A stretch of 64,000 nt of DNA from Lachnospiraceae bacterium (GTDB lineage: Bacteria > Bacillota > Clostridia > Lachnospirales > Lachnospiraceae), in NCBI GenBank assembly GCA_016290615.1, contig JAEEUS010000006.1:1-64000 (forward strand), read 5' to 3'. The translations under genes and the position numbers were made by a program. This document shows, piece after piece, positions 17,718-26,358 of the stretch (positions are counted from its first letter, which is position 1; each line of letters starts with the position of its first letter). Below the pieces are notes generated by a model that was not told the DNA's origin, made no database searches, and was given only the letters and a program-made list of their open reading frames with translations.

Positions 17718-19211
17718 TTATGACAAAGATAAAAATTCTCTTACTGCATCGACCATGTTTTCCTTTTCATATATATGGTCATGTCTCGTAGGTGCTGTTC
17801 TAATCTCTTCTATTGCATTAGGCACTTTCATGCCTGAAATCCTGCTGAGTCTGTCTACAAGTTCAAAGTCAGGTTCGTCAGACTTCTTGCCCTCTATAGC
17901 TTCCATTACGGAAGTCGTAAACTTAAACGGGCTTGCCGTAGATGCTATCACCGTCTTTGTCTTGTCTGATGTCCTCTTAACATAGTCACTGTATACCTTT
18001 GCTGCGACTGCTGTATGAGTATCAAGTACATATCCTGTCTTGTCAAACATCTCCTTGATGGTCCTGCATGTCTCTTCCTGTGTAGCATATCCACCGACAA
18101 AGTCAGCAAGCTTTTCTTTCATATCGGGACTTATCTCATATCTTCCCTCTTGTGTAAGCTGCTTCATCAGGCTTACATCCTTTTGACTGTCCTCACCTGC
18201 GATCAGATAGATAAGTCTCTCAAGATTTGAAGAGATAAGTATATCCATAGAAGGAGAATTTGTGAGCATGAATTCTCTGTTTCTGTCATATACTCCTGTT
18301 TCAAAGAAATCATAAAGAACCTTGTTCTCATTAGAAGCGCATATGAGTTTTGCGATCGGTATGCCCATATTCTTTGCAAAGTATGCGGCAAGGATATTTC
18401 CGAAGTTACCCGTGGGTACAACCACATTCATCTTCTCGCCTTCTTTAAGCTCACCTTTAGCTATAAGCTTTGCATATGCATATACATAGTAGACTACCTG
18501 AGGTACAAGTCTTCCTATATTGATAGAGTTTGCAGAACTGAACTGGAATCCCTTTGCATCAAGTTCCCTTGCAAGCTCCTTATCTCCGAAAATGTTCTTT
18601 ACACCTGTCTGACAGTCATCGAAGTTTCCCTTTATTCCGACAACCATTGTGTTGTCGCCTTTCTGGGTTACCATCTGTCTTTCCTGAATAAAGCTTACTC
18701 CTCCCTTTGGATAGTAAACGATTATCCTGGTTCCCTCTACATCCGCAAATCCTGCAAGTGCAGCCTTTCCGGTATCTCCCGAGGTTGCCGTAAGGATTAC
18801 GATCTCGTTTTTGATATTGTTTTTCTTAGCGGCAGTAGTCATAAGATGAGGAAGTATGCTTAAAGCCATATCCTTGAATGCTATTGTCGCGCCATGATAC
18901 AGTTCAAGATAAAATGCTCCGTCAGCACTTGCTATGGGAACGATCTCGTCAGTATCGAATTTTGAATCATATGCATTTTCTATGCATTTTTTTAACTCTT
19001 CCTCGGTGAAATCCGAAAAGAACAGTTTCATTACCTCGTAAGCAATTTCCTTGTATCCCATACCTGAGAGTTCTTTTATAGATCTGTCAAGTTTTGGGAG
19101 TTTTACGGGAACGAACAGTCCGCCGTCATCGCTCAATCCCTTAAGGATAGCCTGGCTGGCCGTTACTGTCTTTTGACTGTCTCTTGTGCTTTTATAAAGA
19201 ATGCTTTCCAT
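17718..19211 (-). CDS. thrC: Threonine synthase
   Basis: A 497-residue pyridoxal-phosphate enzyme converting O-phosphohomoserine to threonine and phosphate. The cofactor lysine is in GATIAFKDMALSILP, the phosphate-binding loop is TATSGDTGKAALAGF, and ANSINIGRLVPQVVYY and VPTGNFGNILAAY are typical. Length fits the longer class of threonine synthases. A good promoter overlaps the end of the neighbouring upstream gene (19252-19280), and AGGAT lies just before the ATG. The downstream gene is citrate synthase, linking aspartate-family and glutamate-family carbon supply. Confidence 0.95.
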   Translation of the reverse strand: MESILYKSTRDSQKTVTASQAILKGLSDDGGLFVPVKLPKLDRSIKELSGMGYKEIAYEVMKLFFSDFTEEELKKCIENAYDSKFDTDEIVPIASADGAFYLELYHGATIAFKDMALSILPHLMTTAAKKNNIKNEIVILTATSGDTGKAALAGFADVEGTRIIVYYPKGGVSFIQERQMVTQKGDNTMVVGIKGNFDDCQTGVKNIFGDKELARELDAKGFQFSSANSINIGRLVPQVVYYVYAYAKLIAKGELKEGEKMNVVVPTGNFGNILAAYFAKNMGIPIAKLICASNENKVLYDFFETGVYDRNREFMLTNSPSMDILISSNLERLIYLIAGEDSQKDVSLMKQLTQEGRYEISPDMKEKLADFVGGYATQEETCRTIKEMFDKTGYVLDTHTAVAAKVYSDYVKRTSDKTKTVIASTASPFKFTTSVMEAIEGKKSDEPDFELVDRLSRISGMKVPNAIEEIRTAPTRHDHIYEKENMVDAVREFLSLS

Positions 19212-19251
19212 TTATCCTAAAACCTCTGTACTAATAAGAATATGTTTAATC

Positions 19252-19280
19252 ATTATACAGATTTTTATCTACAATTTCAA
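19252..19280 (-). promoter_or_regulatory. Promoter of thrC
   Basis: Minus-strand TTGAAA (19275-19280), 17-base spacer, TATAAT (19252-19257). The -35 lies inside the last codons of the AP2-like gene, so thrC has its own promoter even though it directly follows the Rnf operon. Confidence 0.7.
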
Positions 19281-20072
19281 CCTGTCGCCCTTAAGTCCCA
19301 TCAGTGCTTTGCTTATCTTAAGCTCGGAATATATGTCTGCATAAGCCTTACCTGTAATGGACTCTATATAATTTGCGCTGTATTCCTTTTTGATGCCGTT
19401 TCTTTTCAGTATATCTATGGCTTTGTTATAAGCTATAGCCGCTCTTACGGCATCTTCATAATACCCTATCACGTAATCGCCGATAACGTGAATCTTTGCC
19501 TTATAGCAGTTCTTCTTTCGGTATATGACGTTTTCCACGCCGTGATATGTATTGAGTACCTCGATATTCTCATATCGATAATCAAGCTCATCGGAGTTTA
19601 CGAATCTGTAGTCCTTATCCTTTACGGCATAATTCTTTATTCCGTACCTGCTTCCAAGGCTTACCTGCATGCCGTAGTCATTGACATACAGATGCCCTCC
19701 TCTTCTCAATATCCTGTGGGACATGTAGTAGAAAAGATCATCGATAGAAAACTTCATCTCCTCGGTCTCAGAGATATAATATGATATGTATTTCTTTCTG
19801 ACATAAATGGGATTGGGAAGATAAATATTGTTATCCCTGAAATTGATGATGATTATATATTTATCATAGCTTATAGGCATATTCTTCTCGAGCGTCTCGA
19901 GACTATAGCCTTTATCTTCTACGATCCTGCAGGCAAACTTATATGCATCGGCAGCCTTCTTTTCAGTCTTAAAGCTTCCCAGCGATATGTGCTTGTTCTT
20001 GTATGTAAATGAAGCCCTGTAGTATTTATCACCGTTTTTCTTGTAAGCGATATATACGCCTCTTTTTGCCAC
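19269..20072 (-). CDS. AP2/HNH-like DNA-binding protein of unknown function
   Basis: A 267-residue basic protein. Residues about 16-50 (YYRASFTYKNKHISLGSFKT, then EKKAADAYKFACR) resemble an AP2 DNA-binding domain. Residues about 186-226 (YKAKIHVIG, then EDAVRAAIAYNKAID) look like a second, weaker copy. The middle (about 120-178) resembles the NxDxxxLDxRxENIxV part of AP2-linked HNH homing endonucleases, but the catalytic histidines are not visible. It is probably a domesticated, non-cutting DNA-binding relative. It starts eight bases after the GH25 lysozyme stop, at the end of the rnf operon. Function is unknown. Confidence 0.6.
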   Translation of the reverse strand: MAKRGVYIAYKKNGDKYYRASFTYKNKHISLGSFKTEKKAADAYKFACRIVEDKGYSLETLEKNMPISYDKYIIIINFRDNNIYLPNPIYVRKKYISYYISETEEMKFSIDDLFYYMSHRILRRGGHLYVNDYGMQVSLGSRYGIKNYAVKDKDYRFVNSDELDYRYENIEVLNTYHGVENVIYRKKNCYKAKIHVIGDYVIGYYEDAVRAAIAYNKAIDILKRNGIKKEYSANYIESITGKAYADIYSELKISKALMGLKGDRLKL

Positions 20073-20080
20073 TTTATCAC

Positions 20081-21205
20081 CTATTGTGCAGCGTAATCAA
20101 CGAAACATATATCCATATCAACTGCTCCGTCAATGCCGTAAATCTCTCCCTCAGTCGTATACTGCCATATATCGTATTTATAAGGATAGTCGGGATGTTC
20201 ATCATCCTGTGAGAGCCAGAAGGCACTCGTAGTGAACTTGCTGACATCTATCCTCTTTAAGAGCCATTCCTTGTTGCCGTAGATCATCGGTCTGTATCCG
20301 GCTTCCTTGATCTTATTAACAAAAGCCGCAGTTATCAACGTCTTCTCATCCCTGGTAAGAGTATCTATTCTTGCAGTATCGTTTTCAACATACTCCATGT
20401 CAAATGCGACTGGATATGTAATCTTCTTTTCAGCTATTGCAGCAAGAACGATATTTGCTTCCTCTTCGGCTTCAGCAACATTTATAGCCTGTGAATAGAA
20501 ATATACACCGACATCAAGTCCTGCCTCGATTGCACTGTTCAGGTTCTTTTCGAAATATTCGTCCATGACGATATTTCCGTTCTTGTATCCTCTGGCTCCG
20601 ACTCTTATCATTACAAAGTCGATTCCCTGTTCTTTTATTCTGCTGAAATCGATGTCCTTCTGATATCTTGAAACATCTATGCCCATGAATGATATATTCT
20701 TGCCGTCTGACATATATTTAAGCTTTCCGCCAGACTCAACAAGATTGGTAAAGTCATAGTTGTTCTTTTCGATCTTGTCGTTGATCGTTATCCATTCTTC
20801 GGATCCGTCCCTGTATGTGACCTTTACATGCTTGCCGTCATCAAGATCAGGCGTGGGGGAAGGAGTCACACTTACTGTTGGCGATACCTTTGGAGTGGGT
20901 GTAATACTTAAATCGATCGGATCTTTATCCTCTTTATCTCTTTCCGGATATAGATTCCATATATCAAGATCAGATGCAACTCTCTTTGTGACATCGGCTT
21001 CGACAAACGCACCGCTCTCCTGTGTTTGTACGGCATTGGTCAAAACAGCATAAACATCATTATCCTTCTTTTGCGAAGGTTTCTTATCCTTGTTGACGCT
21101 TATTACGACACACAGTACCAGAAGGATAAAAAAAGACACTCCGAGAGCCGTATATATGATAGGCAGACCGCCGTTATTCTCTTCAAAATCGTCGTCTAGT
21201 CTCAT
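20081..21205 (-). CDS. Membrane-anchored GH25 lysozyme-like muramidase
   Basis: A 374-residue protein: short cytoplasmic N-terminus, one membrane segment (about residues 17-38), a spacer rich in Pro, Thr and Ser (about 85-110), then a glycosyl hydrolase family 25 domain (about 165-372) predicted to cut peptidoglycan glycan chains. Active-site residues are visible in FMGIDVSRYQ and in VAFDMEYVEN (the Asp and Glu of the DxE motif). DIWQYTTEGEIYGIDGAVDMD is the family ending. Its ATG overlaps the rnfB stop (ATGA, 21202-21205), so it is translationally coupled to the Rnf operon, an odd setting for a cell-wall hydrolase. Confidence 0.88.
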   Translation of the reverse strand: MRLDDDFEENNGGLPIIYTALGVSFFILLVLCVVISVNKDKKPSQKKDNDVYAVLTNAVQTQESGAFVEADVTKRVASDLDIWNLYPERDKEDKDPIDLSITPTPKVSPTVSVTPSPTPDLDDGKHVKVTYRDGSEEWITINDKIEKNNYDFTNLVESGGKLKYMSDGKNISFMGIDVSRYQKDIDFSRIKEQGIDFVMIRVGARGYKNGNIVMDEYFEKNLNSAIEAGLDVGVYFYSQAINVAEAEEEANIVLAAIAEKKITYPVAFDMEYVENDTARIDTLTRDEKTLITAAFVNKIKEAGYRPMIYGNKEWLLKRIDVSKFTTSAFWLSQDDEHPDYPYKYDIWQYTTEGEIYGIDGAVDMDICFVDYAAQ

Positions 21206-21996
21206 TTACCTATAATGGCCTTTTTAGGGCACTTCTCCAAACACGTACCGCAATCGATGCACTTCTCGTAATCTATCTTTGCAAGGTTGTCACTTACTGT
21301 TATGGCTTCGCTGGGGCAGTTCTTTGCACAGATCGAGCATCCTATACATCCAACACTGCATGCCTTCATAACTTCGGGGCCCTTGTTTTTTGAGCTGCAT
21401 GCTACCATAACATTACTGTCGTATGGAATGAGCTCGATCAGTTTGTTGGGACATGCACTCACACATGCTCCGCATGCCTTGCATTTTTCCTTATCCACAA
21501 CAGCCACACCGTTAACCACATGTATCGCATCAAATGCACATGCAGTCACACAGTTGCCGTATCCCAAGCATCCGTACTCACAGCTCTTGGGACCGCCTGC
21601 CGGGACAAATTTCATCACCCTGCAGTCCTCATTTCCGCTATATTCATAAAGCTTATGAGTCTTGTCGCAGTCTCCCTGACATTTAACAAACGCAGTCATT
21701 CGGGTAGACTTAGTTGCTTCAACACCCATGATGGATGCGATTATATTTCCGACAGACTCACCGCCTACGGGACAGGCATTTACCTTAGCCTCGCCTTTTA
21801 CAATAGCACTGGCAAGACCGCTGCATCCGGGATAACCGCATCCGCCACAGTTGTTTCCCGGAAGAGCATTTAAGACCTTCTCTTCTCTTTCGTCAGTCTC
21901 AACTTTGAATTTGATACCGGCGATACCTAAGAATATCCCGATAAAAAGTCCAACACATCCGACAAGGACTGTTGCCGTTAATATTCCTGAAATCAT
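21202..21996 (-). CDS. rnfB: Rnf complex subunit B (iron-sulfur protein)
   Basis: A 264-residue electron-input subunit of the ion-translocating ferredoxin:NAD oxidoreductase. An N-terminal membrane helix (about 5-25) is followed by the CGGCGYPGCSG cluster motif. Ferredoxin-like 4Fe-4S motifs then follow: CLGYGNCVTAC, CKACGACVSACP, CIGCSICAKNCP and CIDCGTCLEKCP. It takes electrons from reduced ferredoxin at the cytoplasmic face. It is last of the six rnf genes, with GAGAGG before its ATG, and overlaps the lysozyme gene by four bases. Confidence 0.96.
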   Translation of the reverse strand: MISGILTATVLVGCVGLFIGIFLGIAGIKFKVETDEREEKVLNALPGNNCGGCGYPGCSGLASAIVKGEAKVNACPVGGESVGNIIASIMGVEATKSTRMTAFVKCQGDCDKTHKLYEYSGNEDCRVMKFVPAGGPKSCEYGCLGYGNCVTACAFDAIHVVNGVAVVDKEKCKACGACVSACPNKLIELIPYDSNVMVACSSKNKGPEVMKACSVGCIGCSICAKNCPSEAITVSDNLAKIDYEKCIDCGTCLEKCPKKAIIGK

Positions 21997-22017
21997 GTTA
22001 TATCCTCTCTAGGATGA

Positions 22018-22605
22018 TCAATTTAATACTGCAAATCCGCAGAAAGCAATCGCCATAAGTCCTGCTGTAATAAGTACCATAGGCATACCTTTTACAGCCT
22101 CGGGGAAATCATTGTATTCAGTCTTTTCCCTGATGCCTGCCAGTATAATGATGGCTATGCAGAATCCAAGTGCAGTCGCAAAACCGTTTACCGTCCCTGC
22201 CAAGATCCCGTATTCCCTCTGTACATTTGTTAATGCCACGCCAAGTACGGCACAGTTGGTTGTTATCAGTGGAAGGTAAACTCCGAGAGCCTTGTACAGA
22301 CTGTCTACAAATTTCTTTAAAAACATCTCAACGAACTGAACAAGTGCAGCTATTACCAGAATGAATACTATAGTCTGCATGTATTCCATGTTCATCGGGA
22401 CCAAAAGATACTGATATATGCATCCTGCAACGGCACTTGAGAGCGTGATTACAAATACTACAGCTCCTCCCATGCCTGCAGCTGTCTTGATCTTCTTTGA
22501 TACGCCAAGGAAAGGACAGAGTCCTAGAAACTGGCTTAAGACAACATTGCTGACGAGAGATGAAGCGATCAGTATGGTGAGTAGTTCTTTAACCTGTATC
22601 ATCAT
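22018..22605 (-). CDS. rnfA: Rnf complex subunit A
   Basis: A 195-residue membrane protein with six hydrophobic helices, homologous to NqrE and RnfE. Typical segments are NVVLSQFLGLCPFLGVSKK near the N-terminus and INCAVLGVA-like TTNCAVLGVALTNVQ in the middle. The conserved Cys residues in these segments are thought to hold an intramembrane iron-sulfur site together with RnfE. Its start overlaps the rnfE stop by four bases (22602-22605). Confidence 0.96.
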   Translation of the reverse strand: MMIQVKELLTILIASSLVSNVVLSQFLGLCPFLGVSKKIKTAAGMGGAVVFVITLSSAVAGCIYQYLLVPMNMEYMQTIVFILVIAALVQFVEMFLKKFVDSLYKALGVYLPLITTNCAVLGVALTNVQREYGILAGTVNGFATALGFCIAIIILAGIREKTEYNDFPEAVKGMPMVLITAGLMAIAFCGFAVLN

Positions 22606-23369
22606 TCTCCCCCTTTCGCAGCAAGTTCTTTCTCAATGGCTGCAGCATTTATCTTGGCAGTGGAATCAATATCCTCCTGCGTTATCTCTATATCATCTAT
22701 CCTTTTTTCACAATCGAGTGCACAGTTCGCACAGTCGCTGTTGCATCCTGACTGTATCTTGGATACATCTTTGCCTCTCTTTGCACCCTCGATCTTTATC
22801 TTGTTCTGTATAGCACATAACAGTGCAAGTACAAAGAATGCACCCGGAGCCATCTTGAATATTCCGACAGGTGTGAACCAGCCGAGTTCTTTCCCAAAGA
22901 AGCTGCATCCGCCGATAAATTCTCTGAGCATTCCTATAAGAGTCAGCGAAACAGTAAATCCAAGTCCCATGCCGATACCGTCAAAAAGACTGGGTATTAC
23001 AGGATTCTTATATGCATAAGCTTCCGCTCTTCCAAGAATGATACAGTTAACTACGATGAGCGGTATGTATATTCCAAGCGACTTGTACAGATCAGGCATA
23101 TATGCCTGCAAAATTAGCTGCATCACAGTAACAAATGTCGCAATGATGACAATGAATGAAGGAATCCTTATCTTATCCGGTATTACCTTTCTTAACATGG
23201 AAATGATCATGTTACTCATGGCAAGTACCGCTGTTGTTGTAAGACCCATTCCCAGTCCGTTATATGCAGACGTAGTAACAGCAAGTGTCGGACACATACC
23301 TAACATCAGAACAAGTGTCGGATTCTCTTTTACAAGACCGTTAAATAATCTTTCAAGACTCTTACTCAT
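22602..23369 (-). CDS. rnfE: Rnf complex subunit E
   Basis: A 255-residue six-helix membrane subunit, paired with RnfA. LMLGMCPTLAVTTSAYNGLGMG and IPLIVVNCIILGRAEAYA are the family signatures and contain the conserved membrane Cys residues. The C-terminal 40 residues are an added tail with CNSDCANCALDCEK, a Cys-rich segment that could hold a cluster. The ATG at 23367-23369 (MSKSLERL) has GGGAGG eight bases upstream and overlaps the rnfG stop; the 17 codons before it are rejected. Confidence 0.94.
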   Translation of the reverse strand: MSKSLERLFNGLVKENPTLVLMLGMCPTLAVTTSAYNGLGMGLTTTAVLAMSNMIISMLRKVIPDKIRIPSFIVIIATFVTVMQLILQAYMPDLYKSLGIYIPLIVVNCIILGRAEAYAYKNPVIPSLFDGIGMGLGFTVSLTLIGMLREFIGGCSFFGKELGWFTPVGIFKMAPGAFFVLALLCAIQNKIKIEGAKRGKDVSKIQSGCNSDCANCALDCEKRIDDIEITQEDIDSTAKINAAAIEKELAAKGGE

Positions 23370-23973
23370 GATCTGCACCTCCCAAATAATTATTGAAATA
23401 GTACAGTCCGCAATTGACACCGTTTGTTATCGCGTTGGTTGTGATCGTAGCACCGCTTATCGCGTCTATCTCATTGTCTGCGGCAGCTCCTGTCTTTGTA
23501 TAGATGAAACTTTCTACATTCTTTCCCGCAAACTGAGGCTTTAACACCTTGTCAGCCTCCATTCCGAGTCCGGCAGTCTCCGAGATATTTAGAATCGAAA
23601 TACCGTTAACGGTTCCATCGTTTTTAACGCCCATGGTAAATACGATATCTCCGCCATATCCTTCATGAGTTGTTATGGTAAATACATATCCTAGTACCGA
23701 GCCAGACTGGTCGGTAGCCTCACACAGCTCATCAATGGATTCACCCGCAAAACCGTTTTCCGATAGTTTTGCCTTTATAAGGTCATCCATAAATGCTTCC
23801 TTGGATTTAAAATCTGCAGCTGAAGTAAATACTTCCTTATAAGCAGCCTTTTTATCCTCGGCTTCTCTTTGTGCGATTATTCCCCTGGTATTCTCATTTA
23901 CTATCCCGAGCAATGCTCCAGCAGCTACGGTAATGATAAGAAGAATGAGCGTATTCTTTAACATCTCTTTCAT
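23362..23973 (-). CDS. rnfG: Rnf complex subunit G (covalent flavoprotein)
   Basis: A 203-residue subunit with one N-terminal membrane helix and an extracytoplasmic FMN-binding domain. The flavin is attached to the Thr of the DAISGATITTNA motif (about residue 175) by an ApbE-type transferase. A candidate transferase domain is encoded at 46707-49199. GGAGG precedes the ATG by nine bases, and the start overlaps the rnfD stop by four bases. Confidence 0.95.
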   Translation of the reverse strand: MKEMLKNTLILLIITVAAGALLGIVNENTRGIIAQREAEDKKAAYKEVFTSAADFKSKEAFMDDLIKAKLSENGFAGESIDELCEATDQSGSVLGYVFTITTHEGYGGDIVFTMGVKNDGTVNGISILNISETAGLGMEADKVLKPQFAGKNVESFIYTKTGAAADNEIDAISGATITTNAITNGVNCGLYYFNNYLGGADHE

Positions 23974-24902
23974 CGACGCTCACCTCCTCTTCCAAATGGC
24001 TTAGGATAGGTAACCTTCTCTATTAATGGCACTAACAGATTAGCAATGATTATAGAATATGAAACACCCTCAACAGATGCTCCGAATATCCTGAATATGC
24101 CTGTAAGAAGACCGAGTATGATACCGTATACATACTGTCCCATCTTTGTGATTGGTCTTGTAACATAATCGGTAGCCATGAACCATGCACCGAGCATGAT
24201 ACCGCCTCCTGCCAGATGGCAGAATATATAGTAGGAATTGAATCCGTAGTCACCGAATATTCCTATGAATATGATAAATGTGACAAGATATGTCATAGGA
24301 ACGATAAGATCAATAATGCCAAGCAGCAAAAGGAAAACAGCACCGATCATTATGGCTATCATAGATGTCTCGCCGATAGTTCCAGGTATCTTTCCGGTGA
24401 TCATATTCATGAGATTAACTTCTTCACCTGCTCTTAAAAGGGCGAGCGGAGTTGCACCGCTGTATCCGTCACATGCAAAATTAGTCATCGCAGCCGGAAA
24501 AGATATAACAAGGAAACATCTGGCTGCAAGGGCAGGATTCATGAAGTTCTGTCCCAGTCCTCCAAAGAGCATCTTTACGACAAATATCGCAAACACAGAG
24601 CCCATGATCGGAATATACAAAGGAACAGAAGGCGGCATGTTAAGGCCAAGCAACAGTCCCGTTACAATTGCCGACAGGTCTGTTACGGAAATCTTTCTTT
24701 TCATCACAATGCAGCATAAAAGCTCTGTCAGGACTGCCGAAGCGATACTTACTCCTATAACAAGCAGACTGTACATTCCGAAGTTGATAACACCGAATAC
24801 AGTGGCAGGAATAAGCGCGATGATAACACAGAGCATTATCTTATCCGTGCTGACTTTGGATCTTATATGCGGATTGGATGACACATTTAACAAATCACCC
24901 AT
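23970..24902 (-). CDS. rnfD: Rnf complex subunit D (membrane flavoprotein)
   Basis: A 310-residue polytopic membrane subunit, homologous to NqrB. It begins VSSNPHIRSKVST, followed by membrane helices. The covalent FMN site is the Thr of GYSGATPLALL (about residue 155), preceded by NPALAARCFLVISFP. FMATDYVTRPIT is another family motif. It lies four bases after rnfC in the standard CDGEAB order. Confidence 0.96.
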   Translation of the reverse strand: MGDLLNVSSNPHIRSKVSTDKIMLCVIIALIPATVFGVINFGMYSLLVIGVSIASAVLTELLCCIVMKRKISVTDLSAIVTGLLLGLNMPPSVPLYIPIMGSVFAIFVVKMLFGGLGQNFMNPALAARCFLVISFPAAMTNFACDGYSGATPLALLRAGEEVNLMNMITGKIPGTIGETSMIAIMIGAVFLLLLGIIDLIVPMTYLVTFIIFIGIFGDYGFNSYYIFCHLAGGGIMLGAWFMATDYVTRPITKMGQYVYGIILGLLTGIFRIFGASVEGVSYSIIIANLLVPLIEKVTYPKPFGRGGERR

Positions 24903-24906
24903 TATA

Positions 24907-26223
24907 CTACCTCTTTCTCTTAGCGAGAATCGTCTTTCTCATAGATTTTATAGATTGCGTAAGATTACGCTTTGCAGGGCATATGTAGCTGCAGCAGCCA
25001 CATTCGCAGCATTCCATTCCGTTCTTTGAAAGGAATCCCTCTTCATCTCCATGTTCAGCCATGTCTGATAGAATCTTTGGAACAACTCTTCCCGGACATA
25101 CCTGAGCACACATTCCGCAGTTAATGCAGGCTGAAGGTTTTACTTCGGAAACTTCATCCCTTGACATGCAAAGCAGAGCCGATGCAGTCTTTGTTGTGGG
25201 AACGTTAGTATCTATCAGTCCAAATCCCATCATAGGTCCGCCAGAAACAATCTTTACGGGTTCATATCTTAACGCACCTGCTTCACTGATAAGTTCACTG
25301 TACATCATTCCAATATGAACTCTGTAATTCTGCGGCTTTCTTACACAGTCACCGGTAACTGTAACTATCCTCTCCATCAGAGGCTTGCCTTCCATTACGG
25401 CATTATATATCGCTACGATCGTATCTACATTGTTGACTATGCATCCGGCATCTGCGGGAAGCATATCGCAATTGATCGCTCTTTTTGTAGTAGCAAAAAT
25501 CAGCTGTCTCTCAGATCCCTGAGGATACTTTGTCCTTAGTGCCTTAACAAGTATTCTCGGCTCATCCTTTGTAAGCTTCTTCAGATTTTCGATGCAATCA
25601 GGCTTATTGTCTTCAACAGCAAGTATTCCCTTTGCATTATCAAACAGAGAAAGAATGATCTTTAAACCGTCGATCAGTTTTTGAGGTTCCTCTATCATAC
25701 GTCTGTAGTCGCTTGTAAGATAGGGTTCGCACTCAGCACAGTTTGCTATGCAGTAATCTATCTTGTCCGGTTCCTTTGGAGAAAGCTTTACATGAGTAGG
25801 AAATCCCGCGCCGCCCATTCCGACAACACCGGCAATCCTTATCTTCTCCTTTATTTCTTCCTTTGAAAGCTTCGATATATCATTTACAGTCTGATATTTA
25901 ACTTCTTCATATTTGTTGTCATTAGCTATAACGATGCTTTCGACCATGTCTCCGGTAACAACACGTCTTTTTTCAATAGCAGTAACACTGCCGCTTACAG
26001 TAGAATAGATGGGCACAGAAACAAAACCGCCGGCATCCGCTATCATCTGTCCGCGCAAGACCTTATCACCTTTTTTTACAACTGGGACAGCCGGGGCTCC
26101 GATATGCTGTGAAAGTGGAAATACCAATTCCTTTCCCGGCAGGATATCAATTATAGGTCTGTCTTTTGACAACTCTTTTCCGTCATAGGGATGAAGACCT
26201 CCCCTAAAACTATGCTTTGCCAT
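24907..26223 (-). CDS. rnfC: Rnf complex subunit C (NADH-binding)
   Basis: A 438-residue subunit where NAD is reduced. The N-terminal SLBB-like part precedes a flavin/NADH-binding domain similar to complex I NuoF (GVVGMGGAGFPTHVKL, then CEPYLTSDYR). Two ferredoxin motifs are at the C-terminus: CINCGMCAQVCPGR and CCECGCCSYICPAKR. The start is the ATG at 26221-26223 (MAKHSFRGG) with GGAG six bases upstream; an ATG six codons earlier is upstream of that site. It is first in the operon, divergent from the gene at 26359. The 130-bp gap contains AT-rich promoter-like sequence but no clear consensus. Confidence 0.95.
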   Translation of the reverse strand: MAKHSFRGGLHPYDGKELSKDRPIIDILPGKELVFPLSQHIGAPAVPVVKKGDKVLRGQMIADAGGFVSVPIYSTVSGSVTAIEKRRVVTGDMVESIVIANDNKYEEVKYQTVNDISKLSKEEIKEKIRIAGVVGMGGAGFPTHVKLSPKEPDKIDYCIANCAECEPYLTSDYRRMIEEPQKLIDGLKIILSLFDNAKGILAVEDNKPDCIENLKKLTKDEPRILVKALRTKYPQGSERQLIFATTKRAINCDMLPADAGCIVNNVDTIVAIYNAVMEGKPLMERIVTVTGDCVRKPQNYRVHIGMMYSELISEAGALRYEPVKIVSGGPMMGFGLIDTNVPTTKTASALLCMSRDEVSEVKPSACINCGMCAQVCPGRVVPKILSDMAEHGDEEGFLSKNGMECCECGCCSYICPAKRNLTQSIKSMRKTILAKRKR

Positions 26224-26358
26224 ATACAACTCCAATCGCATATTTTTACTTATATAACTATACTATTTTTGGTCTGAAATTACCACAAAAAAATCCCACC
26301 ACAAATCAAATATATGTTATTATATTAATGTATGTAAAATCCACGAGAGGTAATGCGA

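Noticed and set aside
24265-25029. Long plus-strand open frame (254 codons)
   Set aside because: It is antisense to rnfD and rnfC, which have clear motifs; the translated frame shows no family pattern.
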